Of a stretch of 13,733 nucleotides of DNA, positions 6,645 to 13,733 are shown piece after piece. Position 1 is the stretch's first letter; every line of letters starts with the position of its first letter. The DNA comes from an uncultured Collinsella sp. (lineage in GTDB: Bacteria > Actinomycetota > Coriobacteriia > Coriobacteriales > Coriobacteriaceae): the NCBI GenBank assembly GCA_900545165.1, contig UQYA01000047.1, positions 1-13,733 on the forward strand, given 5' to 3'. The position numbers were made by a program, and so were the translations under genes. A model generated the notes under the pieces. That model did not search any database and was not told where the DNA came from. It saw only the letters and a program-made list of their open reading frames with translations.

Positions 6645-6662
6645 CTTTAATGGTCAAGGGAT

Positions 6663-6691
6663 AGTGTAGCCAACCTCGAGCTTAATTGCGA
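6663..6691 (-). promoter_or_regulatory. Weak candidate promoter for the pyr operon
   Basis: On the minus strand TACACT (6668-6663) is a plausible -10 box with TCGCAA (6691-6686) 17 bp upstream as a poor -35 box. Transcription would begin near 6656, just before the leader hairpins, which therefore would be included in full. A near-consensus TTGACC at 6657-6652 is probably not the -35, because its start site would fall inside the first hairpin and its -10 (TACCCA) is poor. Confidence 0.3.
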
Positions 6692-6761
6692 GCATAAATA
6701 CAGAGCAATCCGTAAACGGAGCCCAAAGCCCAATAAACCTATATATATTTGTGGGACGAGC

Positions 6762-6790
6762 TTGAAAACGCACGCACGAGCTGGCATAAT
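6762..6790 (+). promoter_or_regulatory. Strong promoter candidate, distal rpmB promoter
   Basis: TTGAAA (6762-6767) and CATAAT (6785-6790) are separated by exactly 17 bp, and TGG immediately before CATAAT makes an extended -10. Each hexamer matches the sigma-70 consensus at five of six bases. Transcription would start near 6797 and give rpmB a leader of about 160 nt. No convincing gene lies between, so this is read as a distal rpmB promoter. Confidence 0.62.
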
Positions 6791-6877
6791 CCCCTCTGCT
6801 GCACGCAAATCGGATCTACGTCCAGGGCCGTGGCGTGGGCACTATCGCCAAAAGAGGAATATCTCTGTGTAGATTGC

Positions 6878-6905
6878 GCACAGGGAGCGACTTCTGTGCT
6901 ATAGT
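6878..6905 (+). promoter_or_regulatory. Proximal rpmB promoter with an operator-like palindrome
   Basis: TATAGT (6900-6905) preceded by TGC is an extended -10 box. TTGCGC (6874-6879) lies 20 bp upstream, too far for an ideal -35. The palindrome GCACAG (6878-6883) and CTGTGC (6894-6899), with a 10-bp centre, fills the space just upstream of the -10, where a bound protein would block polymerase. The regulator is unknown. Confidence 0.45.
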
Positions 6906-6923
6906 TCAGGCTTGTTTGTTAAC

Positions 6924-6943
6924 GCGACATGTTCGTTTGTCGC
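6924..6943 (+). other. Leader hairpin abutting the rpmB ribosome binding site
   Basis: GCGACA (6924-6929) and TGTCGC (6938-6943) form a perfect 6-bp stem with an 8-nt loop. The stem ends 2 nt before the strong Shine-Dalgarno AAGGAGGG (6946-6953). It could tune L28 translation; no experimental support is implied. Confidence 0.45.
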
Positions 6944-6959
6944 CCAAGGAGGGTCAGTT

Positions 6960-7148
6960 ATGTCCAAAGTTTGCGAAGTTTGCGGTAAGCACCCCGTTGC
7001 CGGTCGCTCCATCAGCCACTCTCACCGCGTCACCAACCGTAAGTTCCGCCCCAACATCCAGCGCGTCTACGTCGTCGTCGATGGTCACCGTCGCAAGATG
7101 AACGTTTGCTCCACCTGCCTCAAGTCCGGCAAGGTTGCGCGCTCCTAA
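6960..7148 (+). CDS. rpmB: 50S ribosomal protein L28 (bL28), zinc-ribbon form
   Basis: A small basic protein of the large ribosomal subunit. The 62-residue product starts MSKVCEVCGKHP, continues with SHSHRVTNRKFRPNIQRV, and ends with VCSTCLKSGKVARS, all diagnostic for bL28. Two CxxC pairs (Cys5/Cys8, and a second pair near residues 51-54) mark the C-plus form that can bind zinc, in contrast to zinc-free C-minus paralogues. The ATG has a textbook AAGGAGGG 6 nt upstream. The gene is divergent from the pyr operon, stands alone, has two upstream promoter candidates, and is followed by a strong terminator. The 3' untranslated part contains a 7-bp inverted pair (AGGTCTT 7152-7158, AAGACCT 7189-7195). 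Confidence 0.97.
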   Translation: MSKVCEVCGKHPVAGRSISHSHRVTNRKFRPNIQRVYVVVDGHRRKMNVCSTCLKSGKVARS

Positions 7149-7216
7149 ATAAGGTCTTACCAACAAGTACCTCGGACTCTCCGGGTCAAAGACCTCGCGT
7201 TCATATAGAACTTACC

Positions 7217-7249
7217 AAAGGCGTCCTCCCCTACGGAGGGCGCCTTTTT
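7217..7249 (+). terminator. Intrinsic terminator of rpmB
   Basis: GGCGTCCTCC (7220-7229) pairs with GGAGGGCGCC (7235-7244), 10 pairs with one G-U, around a 5-nt loop. It is followed by five T (7245-7249) and preceded by AAA. The transposable element begins only 3 bp after the T-run, so the insertion did not disturb termination. Confidence 0.9.
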
Positions 7250-7252
7250 GCA

Positions 7253-7303
7253 CTCATTGGGGACAGGCTTACATGAGTGCTTTCACGCATTGGGGACAGA
7301 CGT
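7253..7303 (+). repeat. Left inverted repeat of the RAYT element
   Basis: A 51-bp repeat matching the reverse complement of 8248-8298 with mismatches only at 7267, 7287, 7292 and 7302. It contains CATTGGGGACAG twice in direct orientation (7255-7266 and 7288-7299). Between them is an imperfect hairpin, ATGAGTG (7273-7279), loop CTTT, CACGCAT (7284-7290), with one mismatched pair. Confidence 0.92.
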
Positions 7304-7343
7304 GACGTACACATGCGGCGCCATGATCAGGTCCTGCCCAGCC

Positions 7344-8120
7344 TCACGCAGCCTCCCTCCAGCCCACAGTGGCCTTGGTCACGCTTGTAGCGCCAATGCC
7401 GGTGATACGGGCAATTTGCTTGACCGTGAGATGTGCCCGCCTGAGCCTCAGCAGACAGGCATCGCGATCGGGGCGTGGCAGGGCCTTGAGCAGCGCAGGA
7501 TCTATGCTCGGCAGGACTTCGTGCGCAATGGAAAGGGCCTCCTCATCGGGGATCCGCCGGCGTGGAAGAACCTCCACTGACCAAGTGCGCCCGGCAACTT
7601 CCTCGAGATGCTCGCAATAGCAACGGGAGCCTCCGACGATATCGAGCATAGGAGCCGCGTCACAGATGTCAAAGGGATCATAGCCCAGCTGATATGCCTT
7701 GTAGCTTGACCAGCGGTACGCCTCGAGCGAGTCGAGCGCACCTTTCACGGGATTGAGATGGATATAATCGAGCAGCTGTACCGCCTGCGTGTCCGACTCG
7801 ACCGCGACCCGTGAATAGCGATTGTCAAACAGATGGCCTGTTCTCCCCGTTTTCCCATTGAAATACTTGGCATACGCCGTCAGCGCACACTGCATTGCCT
7901 TTGAAAGATTGTCAAATGGGTCATCAACCATCAAATGGAAGTGATTGTCCATAAGGCACCAAGCCAACACCGCCACTTTATGGTGCGCGAACCTGTCCGA
8001 GATGTCCGATAAGAAACGATATCGGTCAGAGTCATCTTCAAAAATAATCTGTTTAGAGTTACCACGGTCAAAGACGTGGTAATAACCGGTGAGCGAAACG
8101 GCGCGGGCACATCGAGGCAT
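7344..8120 (-). CDS. REP-associated tyrosine transposase (Y1_Tnp / HUH family)
   Basis: A single-strand DNA transposase of the IS200-like Y1 family. The 258-residue protein begins MPRCARAVSLTGYYHVFDRGNSKQ, typical of RAYT proteins. The metal-binding HUH motif is His60-Phe61-His62 in CLMDNHFHLMV. The nucleophilic tyrosine is Tyr83 or Tyr86 in AYAKYFN, followed by TGHLFDNRYS (94-103), and HLNPVKG lies after it. The C-terminal part carries a helix-turn-helix-like segment HLTVKQIARITGIGATS that probably binds the repeat. I chose the ATG at 8120-8118 because AAAGGAGA precedes it; an in-frame upstream start at 8153 has no such signal. No frameshift or stop is seen, so it may be active. It is unlikely to be a host regulatory gene, although some RAYTs are domesticated. 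Confidence 0.93.
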   Translation of the reverse strand: MPRCARAVSLTGYYHVFDRGNSKQIIFEDDSDRYRFLSDISDRFAHHKVAVLAWCLMDNHFHLMVDDPFDNLSKAMQCALTAYAKYFNGKTGRTGHLFDNRYSRVAVESDTQAVQLLDYIHLNPVKGALDSLEAYRWSSYKAYQLGYDPFDICDAAPMLDIVGGSRCYCEHLEEVAGRTWSVEVLPRRRIPDEEALSIAHEVLPSIDPALLKALPRPDRDACLLRLRRAHLTVKQIARITGIGATSVTKATVGWREAA

Positions 8121-8247
8121 AATCTCTCCTTTCAAAAACTGAACAGGCAACACCTAAAAGGAGAGAAGGAACGCGAAATGCTGAGCCTGTGACCTATTTA
8201 TATCCAATGAGCGGCAAACAGGTCCAGAACGACAAAATGGCAAAACG

Positions 8248-8298
8248 ATGTCTGTCCCAAATGAGTGAAAGCACTCATGTAAGTCTGTCCCCAATGAG
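8248..8298 (-). repeat. Right inverted repeat of the RAYT element
   Basis: The inverted partner of 7253-7303. Its inner hairpin is perfect: ATGAGTG (8261-8267), loop AAAG, CACTCAT (8272-8278). The outer box reads GGGGACAG on the minus strand and the inner box TGGGACAG, one base degenerate. The 11-mer CCAATGAGCGG at its outer end (8291-8301) recurs at 8204-8214 inside the element. Confidence 0.92.
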
Positions 8299-8318
8299 CG
8301 GGGCGATGCAGCATTAGT

Positions 8319-8348
8319 TGAAACGGTTCATTTAGTTGAAGCGTTTTA
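8319..8348. promoter_or_regulatory. Two operator-like repeats upstream of adhE
   Basis: TTAGTTGAAACG (8314-8325) and TTAGTTGAAGCG (8332-8343) are direct repeats with an 18-bp period. Each is the left part of a palindrome-like site with a central CG: TGAAACGGTTCA (8319-8330) and TGAAGCGTTTTA (8337-8348). The shape resembles LacI/CcpA-family operators. They lie about 60-90 bp upstream of the probable adhE start site. The binding protein is unknown; I see no Rex-type TTGTGA/TCACAA site. Confidence 0.45.
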
Positions 8349-8391
8349 GTGTGCCTTTTACGGGAATCTTACCGTTCGCCGAATAATTTCT

Positions 8392-8400
8392 TGCTATCAT
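8392..8400 (+). promoter_or_regulatory. Candidate extended -10 promoter of adhE
   Basis: TGC followed by TATCAT (8395-8400) forms an extended -10 box. The -35 region 17-18 bp upstream (CCGTTC or ACCGTT) is poor, so an activator or the extended -10 would be needed. The start site would be near 8407, leaving a leader of about 34 nt with AAGGAG (8429-8434) 6 nt before the ATG. Confidence 0.45.
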
Positions 8401-8440
8401 GCAAGGCGTAGGGTAAATCTCCGATCGCAAGGAGACACAA

Positions 8441-11089
8441 ATGGTGAAAAAGTCACCGGAAAACACTACTCCCGCCATCGTGGACAACGTGGAGGCGCTT
8501 GAGGCCAAACTCAAATCTATGCGTGAGGCCCAGGCTAAATTCGCTGAGTACACTCAGGAGCAGGTAGACAAGATCTTCTACGAGGCTGCTATGGCCGCCA
8601 ACAAGGCTCGTATTCCTTTGGCCAAGCTCGCCATCGAGGAGACCGGCCGTGGCGTTCTCGAGGACAAGGTCATCAAGAACCACTACGCCGCTGAGTACAT
8701 CTACAACGCTTACAAGAACACCAAGACCTGCGGTGTCATCGAGCGCGACGACGCTTACGGCATCACCAAGGTCGCCGAGCCGATCGGTATCGTTGGCGCT
8801 GTCATCCCGACCACCAACCCGACCTCCACGGCCATCTTCAAGACGCTCATCTGCCTGAAGACCCGTAACGCCATCATCATCTCCCCGCACCCGGCAGCCG
8901 CCAAGTGCACCATCGCCGCCGCCAAGCTCGTTCTCGACGCAGCTGTCAAGGCCGGTGCTCCTGAGGGCATCATCGGCTGGGTCGACAAGCCGTCCATCGA
9001 GCTGACCAACATGGTCATGCGCGACGTCGACATCATTCTCGCAACCGGTGGCCCGGGCATGGTCAAGGCTGCTTACTCCTCCGGTAAGCCCGCACTCGGC
9101 GTCGGCGCCGGCAACACCCCGGTCATCATCGACGATACCGCGGACATCAAGCTCGCCGTCAACTCCATCATCCACTCCAAGACCTTCGACAACGGCATGA
9201 TCTGCGCTTCCGAGCAGTCCGTGACCGTCATCGACACCATCTATGACCAGGTCAAGGCCGAGTTCCAGAAGCGCGGCTGCTACTTCGTCAAGCAGGGTGC
9301 CGAGATGGAGGCCCTGCGTGCCGCCATGTTCAAGAACGGCGCTCTCGATCACCGCATCCCCGGCATGGCTGCCGCCAAGATCGCCGAGCTCGCCGGCATC
9401 GAGGTTCCCGCCAAGACCAAGATCCTGATCGCCGAGGTCACCTCCACCGATCCCGAGAAGGAAGAGTTCTCCCACGAGAAGCTCTCCCCGGTCCTCGCTA
9501 TGTATCACGCCAGTGACTTCCAGGAGGCCGTTGACAAGGCAGAGCACCTCGTCCTCGCAGGTGGCCCGGGCCACACCGCCTCTCTCTACGTGCACCCGGC
9601 ACAGAGCGAGAAGATCGCTAAGTTCCAGCACGTCATGAAGGCCTGCCGCATCGTCATCAACACCCCGTCCTCGCACGGCGGCATCGGTGACCTCTACAAC
9701 TTCGGCATGAAGCCGTCTCTAACCCTGGGCTGCGGCTCCTGGGGTGGCAACTCCGTCTCCGAGAACGTTGGGGTGAAGCACTTGATCAACGTCAAGACCG
9801 TGGCAGAGCGCCGCGAGAACATGCTGTGGTTCCGCGCACCCGAGAAGGTCTACTTCAAGAAGGGCTGCACGCCCGTCGCACTCGACGAGCTCGGCACCGT
9901 AATGGGCAAGAAGCGCGCCTTCATCGTTACCGACCAGTTCCTCTTCAAGAATGGCAACACGCGTGCCATCGAGGCCAAGCTCGATGAGATGGGCATCGCT
10001 CACGACTGCTTCTACGACGTTGAGCCCGATCCCTCCCTGCAGTGCGCACGTCGCGGCGCCAAGCAGATGACGCTCTTCGAGCCGGATGTCATCATCGCCG
10101 TTGGCGGCGGTTCCGCAATGGACGCCGGCAAGATTATGTGGATGATGTACGAGCACCCCGAGGCGAACTTCGAGGACATGGCCATGGACTTCATGGACAT
10201 CCGCAAGCGTATCTTCACCTTCCCCGAGATGGGCAAGAAGGCTTACTTCGTCGCCGTCCCGACCTCTTCGGGCACTGGCTCCGAGTGCACGCCGTTCGCC
10301 ATCATCACCGACAAGGAGACCGGCATCAAGTGGCCGCTCGCCGACTACGCGCTGCTCCCCAACATGGCAATCGTCGACGCTGACAACTGCATGACCGCCC
10401 CGAAGGGCCTCACCGCAGCTTCCGGTATTGACGTCATGACCCACGCCATCGAGTCCTACGTCTCCATCATGGCTTCCGATTACACCAAGGGCCTCTCCGA
10501 GCGCGCCGCAAAGCTCGTCTTCGAGAACCTCCCGAGCTCCTTCACCAACGGTGCCAAGGATCCGCACGCTCGCGAGGAGATGCACAACGCATCCTGCATG
10601 GCCGGTATGGCATTCGGTAACGCCTTCCTGGGCCTCAACCACTCCATGGCCCACAAGCTCGGCGCTTTCCACCATCTGCCCCACGGCCTCGCAAACGCAG
10701 TCATCCTGACCCGCGTCATGCGTTACAACGCCGCCGAGGCTCCTGTCAAGATGGGAACCTTCTCTCAGTATCCTTACCCCAACGCGCTGCACAACTACGC
10801 CGAGATGGCTCGTTACTGCGGCATCGACGGCAAGGACGACCGTGAGGTCTTCGAGAACTTCATCACCAAGCTCACCGAGCTCTGCGACTTCATCGGCGTC
10901 AAGAAGACCATCGCCGACTACGGTGTTGACGAGCAGTACTTCCTCGACACCCTCGACGAGATGACCGAGCAGGCATTCAACGACCAGTGCACCGGCGCCA
11001 ACCCGCGCTACCCGCTCATGAGCGAGATCAAGGAGCTCTACCTGGACGCCTACTACGGCCGCGAGCCCCAGGATTACGCCGTCTGCTAG
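8441..11089 (+). CDS. adhE: Bifunctional acetaldehyde-CoA / alcohol dehydrogenase
   Basis: Reduces acetyl-CoA to acetaldehyde and then ethanol, oxidising two NADH, a main electron sink in fermentation; the family forms filaments called spirosomes. The 882-residue protein has both domains. The N-terminal aldehyde dehydrogenase carries IPTTNPTSTAIFK and the catalytic Cys255 in FDNGMICASEQS. A conserved linker (about residues 445-470) contains KTVAERRENMLWFRAPEKVY. The C-terminal iron-dependent alcohol dehydrogenase has GGGSAMDAGK near 555 and the iron ligands Asp664, His668, His734 and His748, each offset by 11 from the E. coli enzyme. The ATG follows AAGGAG. Codons are strongly biased to C- and G-ending forms, suggesting high expression. 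A GC-rich hairpin and a kinase gene follow. Confidence 0.98.
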   Translation: MVKKSPENTTPAIVDNVEALEAKLKSMREAQAKFAEYTQEQVDKIFYEAAMAANKARIPLAKLAIEETGRGVLEDKVIKNHYAAEYIYNAYKNTKTCGVIERDDAYGITKVAEPIGIVGAVIPTTNPTSTAIFKTLICLKTRNAIIISPHPAAAKCTIAAAKLVLDAAVKAGAPEGIIGWVDKPSIELTNMVMRDVDIILATGGPGMVKAAYSSGKPALGVGAGNTPVIIDDTADIKLAVNSIIHSKTFDNGMICASEQSVTVIDTIYDQVKAEFQKRGCYFVKQGAEMEALRAAMFKNGALDHRIPGMAAAKIAELAGIEVPAKTKILIAEVTSTDPEKEEFSHEKLSPVLAMYHASDFQEAVDKAEHLVLAGGPGHTASLYVHPAQSEKIAKFQHVMKACRIVINTPSSHGGIGDLYNFGMKPSLTLGCGSWGGNSVSENVGVKHLINVKTVAERRENMLWFRAPEKVYFKKGCTPVALDELGTVMGKKRAFIVTDQFLFKNGNTRAIEAKLDEMGIAHDCFYDVEPDPSLQCARRGAKQMTLFEPDVIIAVGGGSAMDAGKIMWMMYEHPEANFEDMAMDFMDIRKRIFTFPEMGKKAYFVAVPTSSGTGSECTPFAIITDKETGIKWPLADYALLPNMAIVDADNCMTAPKGLTAASGIDVMTHAIESYVSIMASDYTKGLSERAAKLVFENLPSSFTNGAKDPHAREEMHNASCMAGMAFGNAFLGLNHSMAHKLGAFHHLPHGLANAVILTRVMRYNAAEAPVKMGTFSQYPYPNALHNYAEMARYCGIDGKDDREVFENFITKLTELCDFIGVKKTIADYGVDEQYFLDTLDEMTEQAFNDQCTGANPRYPLMSEIKELYLDAYYGREPQDYAVC

Positions 11090-11106
11090 TTTTAGCACGG
11101 TTTTTA

Positions 11107-11145
11107 ACGGCGGGGGTGCACGGGTGTTTCACACACCCCCGCCGT
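11107..11145 (+). terminator. GC-rich hairpin between adhE and the kinase gene
   Basis: ACGGCGGGGGTG (11107-11118) and CACCCCCGCCGT (11134-11145) form a perfect 12-bp stem with a 15-nt loop. The following bases CGCTTCTATC contain no real T-run. It may be a Rho-independent terminator with partial efficiency, or an mRNA 3'-end stabiliser that leaves some read-through into the kinase gene 32 bp downstream. Confidence 0.6.
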
Positions 11146-11177
11146 CGCTTCTATCGCATCGTTGAAAGGATGCAACC

Positions 11178-11942
11178 ATGCTGCTACCCGATTCCAAGAC
11201 CGAGCTCGTCCGCCGTGGCAACAAGGTCGTTTACGACCTGGGCGACAAGATTGTCAAGGTCTTTAACGAGACCAAGCCTGTCTCCGACGTGTTCAACGAG
11301 GCTTTGAATCTTGCCCGCATCAATGAGTGCGGCATCCGCAGCCCCAAGGCGCTCGAGGTTTCCCAGCTCGAGAACGCCAACGGCTGGGCGCTCGTGACCG
11401 AGAAGGTTCCGGGCACCACCCTTGCCGAGAAGATGACTGCCGAGCCCCAGCGCTTTGGTGAGTACCTCGAGATGTTCGTCGACCTCCAGATCGAGATCCA
11501 CGGCTACACCTCCCCGCTGCTCAACCGTCAGCGCGACAAGTACGCCCGCATGATCGACAGCCTTGATCAGCTCAATGCCACCACGCGCTACAACCTTCAG
11601 GAGCGTCTGGACGGCATGACCAAGGAGTTCAAGGTCTGCCACGGCGACTTCAACCCCTCCAACGTCATCGTCGGCGACGACGGCCAGCTCTATGTGTGCG
11701 ACTGGGCACACGCCACCCAGGGCTCCCCTGCTGCCGACGTTGCCACCACCTACCTGCTCTTTGCCCTCAACAGCAAGGATCAGGCTGAGGCCTACCTGGA
11801 GCTCTACTGCGACCGCGCCGACATGCCCATGCAGGTCGTGCGTCAGTGGACGAGCATCGTCGCCGCTTCCGAGCTCGCTCGTAAGCGCAACGTGAACGAT
11901 GAGTTCCTGAAGAACTGGATCGACGTCGTCGATTATCAGTAA
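11178..11942 (+). CDS. Phosphotransferase of the APH / choline-kinase fold, substrate unknown
   Basis: A 254-residue soluble kinase-like protein. The N-lobe has the candidate ATP-contacting Lys27 in KIVKVFN and a following EALNLARI helix. The catalytic loop is HGDFNPSNV (His155, Asp157, Asn162), and the metal-binding Asp175 is in CDWAHA. These are the hallmarks of the aminoglycoside phosphotransferase superfamily, which also includes choline, homoserine and other small-molecule kinases. GSPAADVATTYLLF follows, as usual for the family. The start has AAAGGA upstream. It follows adhE in the same direction, 88 bp away and behind a hairpin, so it may be partly co-transcribed. Nothing here points to an antibiotic substrate; calling it a resistance gene would be unjustified. 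Chromosomal housekeeping or metabolite kinase is more likely. Confidence 0.85.
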   Translation: MLLPDSKTELVRRGNKVVYDLGDKIVKVFNETKPVSDVFNEALNLARINECGIRSPKALEVSQLENANGWALVTEKVPGTTLAEKMTAEPQRFGEYLEMFVDLQIEIHGYTSPLLNRQRDKYARMIDSLDQLNATTRYNLQERLDGMTKEFKVCHGDFNPSNVIVGDDGQLYVCDWAHATQGSPAADVATTYLLFALNSKDQAEAYLELYCDRADMPMQVVRQWTSIVAASELARKRNVNDEFLKNWIDVVDYQ

Positions 11943-11974
11943 TATCTGAGCGATTTATTTCGCATCGGAGGCAC

Positions 11975-12018
11975 AAGGAAAACCCCGTAGCTCGCATGGG
12001 CTGTGGGGTTTTCCTTTT
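11975..12018 (+). terminator. Intrinsic terminator of the kinase gene
   Basis: AAGGAAAACCCC (11975-11986) and GGGGTTTTCCTT (12005-12016) form a perfect 12-bp stem. The 18-nt loop can pair further (AGCTC with GGGCT). The T-run is TTTT (12015-12018). The symmetric A- and T-runs mean it could also act on transcripts coming from the other side. Confidence 0.85.
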
Positions 12019-12041
12019 AGATATCGAGGATGCCACAAGAT

Positions 12042-12090
12042 AAAAGGACGGCCCCGCATATCCCCATTCTGGAGAAATGCGGGGCCGTCC
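12042..12090 (-). terminator. Intrinsic terminator of proS
   Basis: GGACGGCCCCGCAT (12046-12059) and ATGCGGGGCCGTCC (12077-12090) form a perfect 14-bp stem around a 17-nt loop. On the minus strand the stem is followed by TTTT (12045-12042) and then ATCTT. It begins 30 nt after the proS stop codon. Confidence 0.88.
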
Positions 12091-12120
12091 CGTATATCGA
12101 ACTACAAGCGAAATCGTCGA

Positions 12121-13683
<1,563 letters not shown>

Positions 13684-13733
13684 CTGTCTCTTATACACAT
13701 CTCCGAGCCCACGAGACTCCTGAGCATCTCGTA
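13684..13733. other. Illumina Nextera adapter contamination (not genomic)
   Basis: The final 50 bases read as a library adapter. The Tn5 mosaic end CTGTCTCTTATACACATCT occupies 13684-13702. CCGAGCCCACGAGAC (13703-13717) is the Nextera i7-side adapter. The 8-base index TCCTGAGC (13718-13725) is, as I recall, index N704. ATCTCGTA (13726-13733) is the beginning of the P7 sequence. This is read-through from a short insert that was not trimmed before assembly. Reverse-translated, the mosaic end gives the well-known artefact peptide (M/V)YKRQ. Confidence 0.98.

Larger units (their letters stand above)
7253..8298 (-). mobile_element. RAYT element: Y1 transposase gene bracketed by inverted REP-like repeats
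   Basis: The 1046-bp unit consists of one transposase gene (minus strand) between two inverted 51-bp repeats that are identical at 47 positions. This is the architecture of REP-associated tyrosine transposases, in which the single-strand HUH enzyme recognises hairpin-containing end sequences. I find no target-site duplication, as expected for this enzyme class. It sits cleanly between the rpmB terminator and the adhE regulatory region. The high identity of the ends and the intact gene suggest a recent or maintained element. Confidence 0.75.

Noticed and set aside
6629..6657. TTGACC (6657-6652) as the -35 box of the pyr promoter
   Set aside because: The matching -10 would be TACCCA, a poor hexamer, and the resulting transcript would lose the 5' arm of the leader hairpin.
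6835..7101. 88-residue plus-strand frame starting upstream of rpmB
   Set aside because: It runs through the rpmB promoter and overlaps rpmB in another frame. It lacks a ribosome binding site and family resemblance.
7253..8298. CRISPR array or phage remnant
   Set aside because: There are two inverted long repeats around a transposase gene, not regularly spaced direct repeats with spacers, and no phage genes.
8453..9676. 407-residue open frame opposite the first half of adhE
   Set aside because: Composition is dominated by G, D, L and V, typical of the complement of a strongly biased gene. No motif is seen.
9719..11098. 459-residue open frame opposite the second half of adhE
   Set aside because: Same reason: it is the shadow of adhE, with no conserved motif and no plausible regulation.
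11178..11942. Aminoglycoside resistance gene
   Set aside because: Only the superfamily fold and catalytic motifs are visible. Nothing indicates an antibiotic substrate, and the context is housekeeping without transfer signs.
13684..13698. MYKRQ as the real N-terminus of ProS
   Set aside because: These codons are the Tn5 mosaic end of the sequencing adapter; the true N-terminus lies beyond the contig.

Overview
The window looks like a chromosomal piece of an anaerobic, fairly GC-rich actinobacterium, most likely a coriobacterium close to Collinsella. The clues are the actinobacterial order mihF-gmk-rpoZ next to pyr genes, a class 1B dihydroorotate dehydrogenase with its PyrK partner, a full-length bifunctional AdhE, and an L28 with two CxxC pairs. 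The genus is an inference from gene content and sequence style; no database was searched.

Region 1 (1-6660, minus strand). Read in the direction of transcription, this is a UMP-synthesis operon: pyrR, pyrB, pyrC, pyrK, pyrD and pyrF, with short gaps or overlaps except for a 92-bp gap between pyrC and pyrK. It is followed by a 239-bp spacer and a second unit, mihF-gmk-rpoZ; rpoZ is cut by the left edge. PyrB and PyrC make dihydroorotate from carbamoyl phosphate and aspartate, PyrK/PyrD oxidise it to orotate, and PyrF makes UMP. carAB and pyrE are absent here. The pyrR leader can fold into alternative hairpins ending in an intrinsic terminator, as expected for PyrR attenuation.

Region 2 (6660-7250, plus strand). 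The divergent gene rpmB (ribosomal protein L28) has two promoter candidates, structured leader DNA and a clear terminator.

Region 3 (7253-8298). A single-gene mobile element lies here: a REP-associated tyrosine (Y1/HUH) transposase on the minus strand, bracketed by two 51-bp inverted copies of a repeat (47 of 51 identical). Each copy consists of two GGGGACAG-type boxes around a small hairpin.

Region 4 (8305-11942, plus strand). adhE (acetyl-CoA to ethanol) has two operator-like repeats upstream. A small APH/choline-kinase-fold phosphotransferase of unknown substrate follows it.

Region 5 (11943-13733). Back-to-back terminators separate the kinase gene from proS (minus strand). The last 50 bases are not genomic: they are an Illumina Nextera adapter with an i7 index, which truncates proS and creates a false MYKRQ start.

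Most of the window is ordinary housekeeping DNA. I do not see a new multi-gene system. The points most worth a second look are the adapter artefact, the transposase with its paired repeats, the pyr leader, and the orphan kinase behind adhE.
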